Below are positions 1 through 8,926 of a DNA stretch of 15,828 nt, in pieces. Source of the stretch: Armatimonadota bacterium. Its GTDB lineage: Bacteria > Armatimonadota > HRBIN16. The DNA is taken from contig JAPWUZ010000027.1 in assembly GCA_028275265.1 (NCBI GenBank), positions 1 through 15,828 on the forward strand, read 5' to 3'. The notes beneath the pieces are model-generated. The model was not told the origin of the DNA. It ran no database searches and saw nothing but the letters and a program-made list of their open reading frames with translations. A program made the position numbers and the translations under genes. Numbering within the stretch: position 1 is the first letter of the stretch; each line of letters begins with the position of its first letter.

Positions 1-2646
1 GCCTTCCGTTGCCCCGAAATGCCCGATTTGTTCGCGCGGGTGGGGCAGTGGCATTTACGGGGCACAGTGATGTTCGACCGGGTTGAGATGTATCCCGCGC
101 AGGTGGTTCACCGTCGGTGGGACGATGTGACACTCGGTGAAGGCGAGAGCCTGCGCAACGGCGAGTACACCGATACCCACGCCATGTCATGGTTCGGTAC
201 GACCATTCATCGCACGCTGTGGCGGCAAAAGGCATATTTCAATACCAACCGGTGGGTTTTTGGCGCAGGCGATGAGGTCATCTACCGGTATGCGTTGCCT
301 TTCACCCTGAGGCAGGCAAACCTGCTGATAAACGTCAATTACCGCACCGGTGGCACGCTGGTTGCCAGCGTGAGCACAGATGGGCAGCAGTGGCAGCCTG
401 TTATCAAAGCATCTAGGGTGGAGCAGGTAGAGGCACAGCTGCCCGAAAGCCTTTTCCCGACGAAGCAGCTCTATGTTCGCCTATCCGCGGAGGGCGATTC
501 TGCGTACGCGCAGGTGGACACCTACCGGCTGAGGGCGGATGTGGACTACCGCGGCGTTCCGCGAATCGGTCAAACGCTGGTGGTAGAGGAACGCGGTACC
601 TCGCCCGGGCTGCAAGCGCAGTGGTCTGACGAAGGCGAGAAATGGCGTATTCACTGGCTCCACCAGCAGCCCGCTTCCCGGCAGATGGAGGTCTCACTAG
701 GAATAGATGGTCGGTGGCAATCGGTGGGCAAGGTCGTTCTGAAGCCCAACGTCAGTGCGGATACGGTGCTGAGGCTGCCGGGGTTATCGGCTGGCAAACA
801 TACACTGGCGCTGCGTGCTACCTCTGGACGCGCCGTGCTCTACTCTGCACAAACTGAGGTAACCACGATGGTTCTGGAAGAATCGCATTACGGTTATCCC
901 CTCACTGCACCGGCGGGGTTTGGCGATGTGTGGTGGTGCGAAGGCGCGTGGAAAGTTGGACGGGACCGCCCTGCGCCATCCGGTAAACCGAGCCCGGCTG
1001 TTTTGATTGAAGCCGCTCGCGGCGAGTTTGAACCTGTTCAGCTGGTACTGAGGGCAAAGGAACCGAACACGGTGCTGGAAAGCATCTCCATCAGTGACCT
1101 TGTGGGCACTAAAACCCGTATCAACGCTTCCCAGGTACAAGTTTACGAGGTGGCTACTGTACATGTGGAACATCCCAGCGACAGTCTCGGCGCGCCCGGC
1201 GAATATCCCGACCCTCTGCCACTGTTGAAAACGCCGCTGTCGCTACCTGCAGGACGCAATCAGGCGCTGTGGATACTGGTGCACGTTCCCGAAGGTGCGC
1301 TGGCGGGAGATTACAAGGGTACCCTCACTGTCCACACCAATCGTGCCAAAATCACGGTGCCGTTGAAACTCACCGTGTTCGACTTCACCCTGCCGAAGTC
1401 ACCCACCCTGCGCAGCGGCTTCGGCATCAGCGCATGGAACATCAAGCGGTATCACCATCTTCAGAACGTCGGGCAGGAAAAGCAGGTGTGGGATTTGTAC
1501 ATGCGCTCCTTTGCGGAACATCGCATCGCGCCCTATTCGTTTTACGCCCATGCTCCCATCCGTGTGCGTTTTGAGGGGGAGGGAGCGGACAAAAAGGTCA
1601 TCGTGGATTTCAGCGAGTTCGATAAGGCGGCGGAGTACTATCTGGGTGAAATGGGCTTCAACGCCTTCGTGCTGCCCGTAGAGGGGATGGGCGGAGGGAC
1701 GTTCTACGAGCGCTACCCGGGCGAGTTCGGCGGATTCAAGGCGGGCACACCGGAATACGAACGACTCTGGGGCGACTATGTGCGACAGCTCGAGACACAC
1801 CTGCGCGAGAAGGGGTGGCTGGACAAGGCGTATGTCTACTGGTTTGATGAGCCCGAGCCGCGCGATTACGAGTTCGTCATCGAAGGGATGCAGCGACTGA
1901 AGCGCCATGCGCCCGGCATCCGCCGAATGCTCACCGAGCAGCCCGAGCCGCCGCTTTATGGACACGTCGACCTGTGGTGCGGTCTCACGCCGGAATGGAC
2001 GCGGGAGAAGGCGGAGGAGCGAAAGAAGGCGGGCGAGGAGGTATGGTGGTACATCTGCACCGGTCCACGTGCGCCCTACATCGGGTTGTTCATCGAGCAT
2101 CCGGGCGTGGAGATGCGCCTGTGGGGCTGGCAGACATGGCAGTACGGCATTCAGGGCATTCTCATCTGGGAGACCACATGGTGGACCAGCCCGACTGCCT
2201 TTCCCAACAGTCTCCAGAACCCCTGGGAAGACCCGATGAGCTACGTCAGCGGCTACGGCGTACCGCAGGGCACGAAGCAGTTCTGGGGTAACGGCGACGG
2301 GCGGTTCCTGTATCCTCCGCGTCGCGACCCGAATGGGCAGCATCCTCCTGCTATCGAGCCACCATCTCCATCGATACGCTGGGAGAACCTGCGTGACGGT
2401 GTGGAGGACTACGAGTACTTCGTCATCCTGCAGAAACAGATCGAGCGGCTGCGGGGCAAGGCGCCCGAAAATCTTTTGAAAGAGGCAGAAAAGCTTCTGG
2501 AAGTACCTGAGCATATCTCCAAAGACCTGACGCATTTCACCACCGACCCGCGCCCCCTGCTGGAGCATCGGCGCAAGATAGCGAGGATGATCGAGCGGCT
2601 GCAGAAGATAGAGCGCGGCGGTTCCACCGTCGCACAGGAGGGATGA
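1..2646 (+). CDS. GH123/DUF4091-type glycoside hydrolase (5' partial)
   Basis: This is probably a secreted or surface glycoside hydrolase. The frame is open to base 1, so the first ATG at 19 is probably internal, and the true start and any signal peptide lie outside the window. Numbering from that ATG, residues 1-170 look like a beta-sandwich (jelly-roll) module and about 180-290 like an Ig-type module. Residues 325-455 resemble the beta domain that precedes the catalytic barrel in this family (EPVQLVLR, DYKGTLTV). The barrel begins near 465. D610-E611 in YWFDEPEP match the adjacent Asp-Glu pair that GH123 enzymes use in substrate-assisted catalysis, and RWENLRDGVEDYEYF at 787-801 is a DUF4091 hallmark. 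The C-terminus is a charged helix. GH123 enzymes remove beta-GalNAc, but most DUF4091 proteins have no known substrate. The family call is confident; the substrate is unknown. The gene end abuts the next start. Confidence 0.85.
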   Translation, partial: AFRCPEMPDLFARVGQWHLRGTVMFDRVEMYPAQVVHRRWDDVTLGEGESLRNGEYTDTHAMSWFGTTIHRTLWRQKAYFNTNRWVFGAGDEVIYRYALPFTLRQANLLINVNYRTGGTLVASVSTDGQQWQPVIKASRVEQVEAQLPESLFPTKQLYVRLSAEGDSAYAQVDTYRLRADVDYRGVPRIGQTLVVEERGTSPGLQAQWSDEGEKWRIHWLHQQPASRQMEVSLGIDGRWQSVGKVVLKPNVSADTVLRLPGLSAGKHTLALRATSGRAVLYSAQTEVTTMVLEESHYGYPLTAPAGFGDVWWCEGAWKVGRDRPAPSGKPSPAVLIEAARGEFEPVQLVLRAKEPNTVLESISISDLVGTKTRINASQVQVYEVATVHVEHPSDSLGAPGEYPDPLPLLKTPLSLPAGRNQALWILVHVPEGALAGDYKGTLTVHTNRAKITVPLKLTVFDFTLPKSPTLRSGFGISAWNIKRYHHLQNVGQEKQVWDLYMRSFAEHRIAPYSFYAHAPIRVRFEGEGADKKVIVDFSEFDKAAEYYLGEMGFNAFVLPVEGMGGGTFYERYPGEFGGFKAGTPEYERLWGDYVRQLETHLREKGWLDKAYVYWFDEPEPRDYEFVIEGMQRLKRHAPGIRRMLTEQPEPPLYGHVDLWCGLTPEWTREKAEERKKAGEEVWWYICTGPRAPYIGLFIEHPGVEMRLWGWQTWQYGIQGILIWETTWWTSPTAFPNSLQNPWEDPMSYVSGYGVPQGTKQFWGNGDGRFLYPPRRDPNGQHPPAIEPPSPSIRWENLRDGVEDYEYFVILQKQIERLRGKAPENLLKEAEKLLEVPEHISKDLTHFTTDPRPLLEHRRKIARMIERLQKIERGGSTVAQEG

Positions 2647-2648
2647 AC

Positions 2649-3986
2649 ATGGCGCTGAAAGCTGCCGTTTGCGAAGCCAATATCACACCAGCCGTCGGGG
2701 TGTGGCTGGCGGGGTTCGCCGGTCGCTCCAGCGGGTGTATCGGCATCCACGACGAACTCCACGCTCGCGCGCTGGTACTGGACGACGGACTCAGCCTTGC
2801 ATGTATCGTCAGCATGGACCTGATTGCGCTGGACTTCGATCTGGTGGACATCATCCGTGACGGCGTTCACCGCAAGGTGGGTATCCCCCCAGAGCGGCTG
2901 CTACTGAACTGCTCGCATACCCACGGTGGTCCTGTTACCCGCACCTTCCGCACGATGGGCGAGCGGGATGAGCTCTACTGCAACATCATGGCTCGCAAAC
3001 TGGTGGGCGCAGTGCAGCAGGCAGCGGATATGCTGGAGCCGGTCAGCCTGCGCTGGGGGCGTGCCGCGGTACAAATCGGCATCAACCGCCGAGAGCGACG
3101 TGATGGGAAGACGGTTATCGGGCAGAATCCAAAAGGTTTCGTCCAGCCTTATGTGGACGTGCTGCGCGTCGACCGCGAGGACGGTAACCCGCTGGCGGTG
3201 CTTTTTGCTTATGCTACGCACCCAGTCGTACTGGGAGGACAAAACCTGTGGGTGACCGCAGACTATCCCGGCGCGGCGTGCGATTTCCTGTGCAGGGTGG
3301 GAACGGGTACGCCGATGTTCCTGCAGGGATGCGCGGGAAACATCAACCCCGTACATACGGGAACCACCTTTGCACATGCGCGCAAGCTGGGAGAGATACT
3401 CGGGGCAGCAGTGGTGATTGCCTCGCACCTGTCAGACCCTGTGGAAGGAGTACCCGTCTCGGGGGGCTTGCGCACGGTGCAGATACCCTACGTTTTCCCG
3501 CCTCTGGAGGAGGCAGAGCAACACCTGCGTCAGGCGGAGGAGGATTTGCAGCGTGCGGAGGAGGAGGGAGCACCTCTGGGAGTGCTGATGTGGCGGCGCG
3601 ATATGGTGAAGTGGGCTCAAGACCTTCTGTTGGCTGTGGAGAAGCAGGAGCCCCGCACGATGCCGTTCGAGATACAGCACCTGCGCCTCGGCGATGTGCA
3701 TCTGCTGGCATTCCCCGCGGAGATGTTTGTGCAGTACGCCCTCGACTTCGATCGGCAATCTCCGCACAAACCCACCATCACTCTGGGATACACGAACGGC
3801 TGCTGGGGATACATCCCGACCGCGGCGGACTACGCTATCGGCGGCTATGAGGTAGATATGGCTTACCGTTACTATGGCACGCTGATGGTATCTTCAGACT
3901 GCGAGCGGATGATTCGGGAAGAGGTATACGCGATGCTGGACGTGTCTGATCCCAACTGGACGCCATACGAAACAAGCGCGGGATAG
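2649..3986 (+). CDS. PF04734 neutral/alkaline ceramidase N-domain-like protein
   Basis: This is a putative metallohydrolase of the neutral ceramidase fold. AGGAGG at 2636-2641 lies 7 bases before the ATG at 2649 but only 1 base before the ATG at 2643, so I chose 2649. The 2643 start would overlap the upstream stop as ATGA. The protein has 445 residues, shorter than the 650-700 usual for true neutral ceramidases, and has no signal peptide, so it is probably cytoplasmic. The zinc-site motifs are present: SHTHGGP (H90, H92), ATHP (H191), PAEMF (E358) and LGYTNG (Y381). The segment aligning with the ceramidase nucleophile loop reads GNINP, with Asn233 where known ceramidases have Ser (GDxSP or GNxSP). 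Residues about 285-320 are Glu/Ala-rich and look like a helical insert. The fold call is good, but ceramidase activity is doubtful. Its place between two glycosidases suggests a role in glycoconjugate breakdown. Confidence 0.8.
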   Translation: MALKAAVCEANITPAVGVWLAGFAGRSSGCIGIHDELHARALVLDDGLSLACIVSMDLIALDFDLVDIIRDGVHRKVGIPPERLLLNCSHTHGGPVTRTFRTMGERDELYCNIMARKLVGAVQQAADMLEPVSLRWGRAAVQIGINRRERRDGKTVIGQNPKGFVQPYVDVLRVDREDGNPLAVLFAYATHPVVLGGQNLWVTADYPGAACDFLCRVGTGTPMFLQGCAGNINPVHTGTTFAHARKLGEILGAAVVIASHLSDPVEGVPVSGGLRTVQIPYVFPPLEEAEQHLRQAEEDLQRAEEEGAPLGVLMWRRDMVKWAQDLLLAVEKQEPRTMPFEIQHLRLGDVHLLAFPAEMFVQYALDFDRQSPHKPTITLGYTNGCWGYIPTAADYAIGGYEVDMAYRYYGTLMVSSDCERMIREEVYAMLDVSDPNWTPYETSAG

Positions 3987-4027
3987 GCACGGCAGGAACC
4001 CTTTGTGGTACCGCGAATCGGAACAAT

Positions 4028-6904
4028 ATGAGATGCAAACGCTGGCTGTGGGTAGTTGCCGGGGCTTCTCTAATACTGCTTGCTGGAGCGAGAGGGGGAC
4101 CGCGCACATCGCAGGAGGATGTACGCCGGTTTGTACGGGTTTATGTAACGCCCTCCTCGACGGACGCGCTGTTGCAGCCCTCCAAGCCCGGCACGCGAGT
4201 CGTCTTCAGCTTCGGCGGAGCGAAACCGGAATGGTTCCCCATGCTCCGTCTGCTGGGCTTCTCGATATGGCAATACGACACCGAGCATCTCGCCAGCAAC
4301 GAAATATCCCCCGGGCAGTGGGACTGGACCGCTGCCGAAGAGGTGTATGAGCAAGCCAGACGAGAAGGTTTTTTGTTCGCGCTATTCCCGCACTGGGCAT
4401 TCCCCCCAAGGTGGTACATCGAGAAAGAGAAGCCTGCCCTCATCCGTTGTGTGGAGCATGACGAGGAGATACCTGCACTCTCTCCATGGGAGCCTCTGTT
4501 CGCCACCTGGCTGGACAGGCAATGGGCGGCTTTAGCGAAGCAATTTGGTGGCGCTACACCGCGAGTCAGTGCGCTGGTGCTGGGCATTCATGGTGACTAT
4601 GGCGAGGCGGGGCTGTTCTCCGGCGCGCGCATGGCATCCCGAGAACAGCGCGAGGACTGGGAGCGGCGCTTCGGCAAAGTACACAACCACAAAGGCTTCT
4701 GGTGTGGCGACCAGAAGGCGCGTGTCAACTTCCAGAAGGCGATGCTGCGCAAGTATGGAGACCTTGCCGCCCTGAACAGAGCATGGGGCACGCAGTTTGC
4801 GAAAGAGGAAGACATCCGCTATCCCAAATCCCCCGCGGAAGGACGGAGATGGTGGCTGGACTTCGTCGGCTGGTACTCCAACGGCGTGACCTACCTCACC
4901 GACATCGTGTGCCGCCTGTCGCAGCGTTACTTCCCCCGCACCCTGCGTATGCTACCCATCGGTTTCCCCGACGAGGATGTGCGGTATGGGGCGGATGTCT
5001 CCGCGCTGGTGAAGGTGGCGGCGCGGCACGGCGTGGCGGTGCGTTCGGTCCACGCCGGTTACCTCCTCCTTGCCGATAACGAAGGCTTCCTGCTGGCGCG
5101 GATTGCCTCCGCGTGCCGTTTCTACGGTGTACCGTTGTGGCTGGAGACGCCGGGCACGCTGGACGCAAAGCGGCAGGCGGAAGCGCTGTTCGAGGCGGTG
5201 GCGCAGGGGGCGTGGGGCTTCTTTGACTGGGCAGTGAACGCCACGAGGAACGAACCCGTCTACGAGCAGAACCTGCGCTACCTTGTCGTGGGGCGGCCGG
5301 TGGTGGACGTCGCGATGTTCTACCCCTCTACTGCCGTACGTTTGGCTGATGTTGGGGAGGCACCGACCCTGCGCCTCGGCTGCAAGCAGGCACGCGACCT
5401 CTTCGCCTTCGACATCGTAGACGAGCGGATGATCCGCGACGGCGCGTTGGAGCGATACCGCCTGCTGGTATTCTGGGAGGGCACTGTGGTGGAGCAGGAC
5501 GTGCTGGACAAAATCGTGGAGTGGGTGCAGGCGGGAGGCGTGGTCGCCGCATACGACTTCGGCAAGGTCACCAACGTGGAGGGCGACGGCACCGCGTGGC
5601 GCACGTTGTTCGGCTATGCGGGCAGGCTGCAACCCTTGAAACCTTCCTTCCGCGGCGAGGTGCCAGCAGGCGGTTACGTCTTGCGCATGGACGACCCGGT
5701 GGCGGCGGAGTTTTTGCAGGGCGACTGGTCGCCCCCGGAGAAGGAGGGCGAGCGCGCCTGGCGGTGGACGGGCGCGAGCGCGCAGGTTCCGCTGCTGTTG
5801 AATCCGGGGCAGGCATATAGCCTGACCATCCGTGCGCTGGTGTCCGCTGAGCAAGGCGGTGCGCGTACCGCCGTACGCCTGAATCAGAATCTGCTTGGCT
5901 ATCTGGACAGCCCCGGCGAGACGGTATACAAATTCGTCATTCCCGCGGAAATGGTGAAGGCGGACAGTGCGCCCGTGCTTTTCTTCTATTCGCCCTCCCC
6001 GCAAGGTGCTAAGTCGGGGAAGGGAGTACGCATCGCGGAAATCCGGCTGACGGCAATGGACAGCGCGCAGCCACCGCTGGACACTGCGCCGCGCGGGCGT
6101 TACATCTACGCGATTGACCCACAGGCGTTAGCCACCCGGTGGACACAGAGGCTGGGCAAAGGGCTGTGTGTGTTCGTGCCGGTGCGACGGGCACAGGATG
6201 GTATCAGTGCCTACATCGAAGTGCTCCGGCGGCTGGTGTATCGCCTTACCGACCTTTCCCCCTCCGCCCGCAATGCCCCGCCGGTGGACGATGTGGCAGA
6301 CGGTATCCTCACCACCCTGCTCACCGACCGTATCCTTGTGTTCAACACCACCGACCAGCCGGTGACGCGCACGTTGCGCCTCACCCGTGAGACCTTTGCG
6401 GGCTATCCACAGGTGCAGGCGCCTCCTCCCGGAGATGTCCGTGTGCAGATACCACCGGCAGGGATGGCAGTTATTCCGTTCACGGAGCCGCCGCGTGAAC
6501 TCCTTTTACAGTGCGAAGGATTTACCGACCTGCGCGGGCAGAAGAAACGCGCCCAGCCCGATTGCAGCCCCGGCACAGGGGAAACCTGCGTGTGGCTACC
6601 GGCAGGCAGCTCCATCCGAACCCGGTTCCCTATTGAAAGGGAGGGACGCTACACCCTGTTCATCCGGTGTGTGGCGGAAGGCAAGCTGGTTGCTCCGCGC
6701 GTGGTGTTGGACGGCAAGCCGATTCGGGTGCAGGACATGCCCGCGCTGGAGGGCATAGACGTGCTGGCGACGGAGGCGGTGGCGTTGACAAAAGGCACGC
6801 ACACGCTGGAGATAGAAGCACCGAAGAACATCGCCTGTGCGGCGGACTTCGTGATACTGACGAACGACCCCGGCATCGCTGGCTACCGCTTCGGCAAGCG
6901 GTAG
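4028..6904 (+). CDS. Secreted GH42-like glycoside hydrolase
   Basis: This is a large exported protein built like a GH42 beta-galactosidase. Residues 1-22 form a Sec signal peptide (RCKR, then a Leu/Val-rich core, then AGARG), with no lipobox Cys. Residues 50-420 form the likely (beta/alpha)8 barrel. Early in it are a GQWDW element and PHWAFPP. HGDYGE at 188-193 offers E193 as acid/base, and WLETPG offers E373 as nucleophile. RKYGDLAALNRAWGTQF is typical of GH42-related barrels. About 424-515 resembles the beta-galactosidase trimerisation (glutamine amidotransferase-like) domain (YRLLVFWEG, VEWVQAGG). The remaining 440 residues are beta-rich and may bind carbohydrate. The ATG follows only a weak GGA, 41 bases after the upstream gene, so it may depend on translation from that gene. 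The barrel assignment is strong; the exact sugar is not determinable. Confidence 0.8.
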   Translation: MRCKRWLWVVAGASLILLAGARGGPRTSQEDVRRFVRVYVTPSSTDALLQPSKPGTRVVFSFGGAKPEWFPMLRLLGFSIWQYDTEHLASNEISPGQWDWTAAEEVYEQARREGFLFALFPHWAFPPRWYIEKEKPALIRCVEHDEEIPALSPWEPLFATWLDRQWAALAKQFGGATPRVSALVLGIHGDYGEAGLFSGARMASREQREDWERRFGKVHNHKGFWCGDQKARVNFQKAMLRKYGDLAALNRAWGTQFAKEEDIRYPKSPAEGRRWWLDFVGWYSNGVTYLTDIVCRLSQRYFPRTLRMLPIGFPDEDVRYGADVSALVKVAARHGVAVRSVHAGYLLLADNEGFLLARIASACRFYGVPLWLETPGTLDAKRQAEALFEAVAQGAWGFFDWAVNATRNEPVYEQNLRYLVVGRPVVDVAMFYPSTAVRLADVGEAPTLRLGCKQARDLFAFDIVDERMIRDGALERYRLLVFWEGTVVEQDVLDKIVEWVQAGGVVAAYDFGKVTNVEGDGTAWRTLFGYAGRLQPLKPSFRGEVPAGGYVLRMDDPVAAEFLQGDWSPPEKEGERAWRWTGASAQVPLLLNPGQAYSLTIRALVSAEQGGARTAVRLNQNLLGYLDSPGETVYKFVIPAEMVKADSAPVLFFYSPSPQGAKSGKGVRIAEIRLTAMDSAQPPLDTAPRGRYIYAIDPQALATRWTQRLGKGLCVFVPVRRAQDGISAYIEVLRRLVYRLTDLSPSARNAPPVDDVADGILTTLLTDRILVFNTTDQPVTRTLRLTRETFAGYPQVQAPPPGDVRVQIPPAGMAVIPFTEPPRELLLQCEGFTDLRGQKKRAQPDCSPGTGETCVWLPAGSSIRTRFPIEREGRYTLFIRCVAEGKLVAPRVVLDGKPIRVQDMPALEGIDVLATEAVALTKGTHTLEIEAPKNIACAADFVILTNDPGIAGYRFGKR

Positions 6905-6931
6905 GAGGTCATCGGAAAGGAGGTTACTCAC

Positions 6932-8320
6932 ATGCAAACGTGCATTCGCTGTGGAGAGGGCATCCCGCAAGGGGCAACCACTTGCCCCCGCTGTGGCGCT
7001 GAGGTGCTTCAGGTGACTCCGCCACTCCCGCTGGAGCGACTGCGCCATCCACTGGAAAACACCGTATTTGTCGTTCTTGCAGTAGCGGGCGCGATCACGT
7101 GGCTCCTGCTGTTGGTCGTCACGCTGGGCATTATCATCCCCGTGGGACTGGTGCTGTGGTTTTTCATGTGGGTTGCCTTCCAGATGTTCCGGGCGCAGCT
7201 GCTGACGCACAGTGTGCGAGTCAGCGAACAGCACTTCCCACATGTGCATCGTGCGTTCGAAGAGGTGCGGCAACAGTTGGGCTACCGCGAGCCGCTGGAG
7301 ATATACATCATGGAAGGCACGGCGCTCAACGCCTTCGTCGCCATGATGATGCGCAGCCGTTGCATGGTGTTGTTCTCGCAACTGGTGGAGGGCATCGAGG
7401 AGGACCCAGCAGCCTTGCGTGGGCTACTCGGGCATGAACTGGCACACTTCGTGCTGGGGCACTTCCGCTGGCGATGGCTGGTGATGGGAGGCTTTTGGAT
7501 ACCTCTACTCTATCTGGCATGGTCGCGCCTCTGCGAATACAGTGCAGACCGCTGCGGACAGGCGTGTGCAGGCGACCTGCAGGCATACGAGCGTGTGCTG
7601 GCGATGCTGGCAACGGGCTGGCGGCTGGCGCGACACGTGCAGCCCGAGCTACTGGTGCAGCAAGCCAACGAGGCGCAGACGAGTATCTTTGCGCGACTGA
7701 TTGAAATCACCTCCACGCATCCGCCGCTGGTCAAGCGGGTTGCCGAGCTAAGGCAATTCGTATTGGGCACGCCTCAGATTACTGTGGAACGTCGTGCCGC
7801 TACAACGCTGGGCGCGGTAATGCTCTTGCCCTTCGCGGGACTTCAAGGGCTTGGGTCGAGCACGGCAGCATCCCTGGGCGTTCTCGTCCTCGCCGTGCTG
7901 GCGGCCATCCTGTGGCCGGTGTTCGAAACAGCGCGTGAGGAGGCGCGGATGCAAGCCTGCATATCCAACATGAAGCAACTGAGCCGAGCCATCAAGATGT
8001 ACACGGAGGACTACGACGGCAGATTGCCTGTGTTCGGTATACGGGCTCTCGTTGGCACTTATCTGCAACCGGGCGCAGAGGTGCTGCGTTGCCCCTCAGA
8101 CGACACGCCGCAACCCATCAGCTATGCACTGAACCGGGACTTTGCGGGCTGGATTCTGAGTCGGTTCGAGACTCCAGAGCGAACCGTACTGCTCTATGAG
8201 GGGGATGATGAAGACCTCATCATGCGGCACAAAGACGGCTTGAACATTGTCTGCGCTGACGGGCAGGTGCGCTGGATTAAGGAGACAAGCATAGACGAGT
8301 ACTTCTGGGAGCCGCGGTGA
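6932..8320 (+). CDS. Zinc-ribbon / M48 metallopeptidase / pseudopilin-like fusion
   Basis: This is a membrane zinc endopeptidase with extra modules at both ends. AGGAGG at 6918-6923 sits 8 bases before the ATG. Residues 4-21 form a short zinc ribbon (C4, C7, C18, C21). Two hydrophobic stretches lie at about 43-88. The M48 (HtpX/Ste24-like) core carries H168-E-L-A-H172 and the third ligand E202 in CEYSAD, with a hydrophobic segment at 180-198 between them. After a further hydrophobic region (about 290-335), residues 323-462 resemble the DUF1559 / H-X9-DG pseudopilin family. By eye, 26 of 41 residues from 323 match the pseudopilin at 11303-11983, and H433-X9-D443-G444 is intact. The prepilin leader and FTLIE junction are absent, so this part should not be processed as a pilin. 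M48 membrane proteases commonly act in envelope quality control; the role of this fusion is unknown. It converges on the methyltransferase gene with a 6-bp gap. Confidence 0.85.
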   Translation: MQTCIRCGEGIPQGATTCPRCGAEVLQVTPPLPLERLRHPLENTVFVVLAVAGAITWLLLLVVTLGIIIPVGLVLWFFMWVAFQMFRAQLLTHSVRVSEQHFPHVHRAFEEVRQQLGYREPLEIYIMEGTALNAFVAMMMRSRCMVLFSQLVEGIEEDPAALRGLLGHELAHFVLGHFRWRWLVMGGFWIPLLYLAWSRLCEYSADRCGQACAGDLQAYERVLAMLATGWRLARHVQPELLVQQANEAQTSIFARLIEITSTHPPLVKRVAELRQFVLGTPQITVERRAATTLGAVMLLPFAGLQGLGSSTAASLGVLVLAVLAAILWPVFETAREEARMQACISNMKQLSRAIKMYTEDYDGRLPVFGIRALVGTYLQPGAEVLRCPSDDTPQPISYALNRDFAGWILSRFETPERTVLLYEGDDEDLIMRHKDGLNIVCADGQVRWIKETSIDEYFWEPR

Positions 8321-8326
8321 GGATTT

Positions 8327-8926
8327 TCAGGGCAGCTCTCTTTTGCGTGCTCGAGCCAGATAGAACTCCGGCTCGTCGATGACTTTCACATCTGACCAGC
8401 CCAGCCGGGTAAGCAACTCATACATCCTTGCGGCGGCAGGCACCCTGTCCTCCGCAACAGCACGGCACTGCGCGTGTAGCCGGTTTACCGCTTCCCGACC
8501 AATAGGGTGTGAGATGACCAGTAGCCCACCGGGGCGCAGCACCCGCCACGCCTCATACAAGGCGCGCTCCTTATCGTCAAAGTGAGGAAACACGGCATTG
8601 CACAGCACGCGGTCGAAAACCAGCGGCTGGAATCCGGCGCGCTGCATGTCTGCGAGTATCAGGTGTACGTTGGGTGGAAAGCCTTTCTGCCGGGCTTGGC
8701 GGAGCATTTCGCGCGAAATATCGATGGCGACGACGACACCCCTCTCGCCGACCGCACGCAGGATATGGGGGATGAGCACACCTGTCCCCGTGCCCACGTC
8801 CAGCACAGTGTGTCCCCCGCGGAGGCACGACAGCGATACCACACGCGCCAGACGTTCGTAGATATCCGGACGCTCCTCCTCGTCCCAGCTTGCTGCCAGA
8901 CGGTCGAAAAACTCCTGTTTGTTCAA
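8327..8926 (-). CDS. Class I SAM-dependent methyltransferase
   Basis: This is a small (199 aa) UbiE/Methyltransf_11-like methyltransferase. Motif I is VLDVGTGTG at 41-49, and the acidic residue that binds the SAM ribose is D69 in AIDIS. Later come a DRVLCNAVFPHF segment and RVLRPGGLLVISHP, the usual post-motif region. I start it at the TTG at 8926-8924: GGAGGAGG lies 6 bases upstream and the TTG overlaps the permease stop as TTGA. A longer reading back to 9058 would run deep into the permease gene and give sequence unlike the family. It is the last gene of the nikR operon, so it may modify a metal chelator, a cofactor or a protein linked to metal uptake. The sequence does not identify the substrate, and the link is inferred from position only. 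Confidence 0.82.
   Translation of the reverse strand: MNKQEFFDRLAASWDEEERPDIYERLARVVSLSCLRGGHTVLDVGTGTGVLIPHILRAVGERGVVVAIDISREMLRQARQKGFPPNVHLILADMQRAGFQPLVFDRVLCNAVFPHFDDKERALYEAWRVLRPGGLLVISHPIGREAVNRLHAQCRAVAEDRVPAAARMYELLTRLGWSDVKVIDEPEFYLARARKRELP

Noticed and set aside
1399..2568. A 389-codon open frame on the minus strand opposite the GH123-like gene
   Set aside because: It is antisense to the conserved catalytic barrel, has no motif or plausible ribosome site, and is best read as a by-product of GC-rich codon use.
4952..6004. A 350-codon open frame on the minus strand opposite the GH42-like gene
   Set aside because: Same pattern: it is antisense to a conserved gene, with a His/Arg/Gln-rich translation and no domain.
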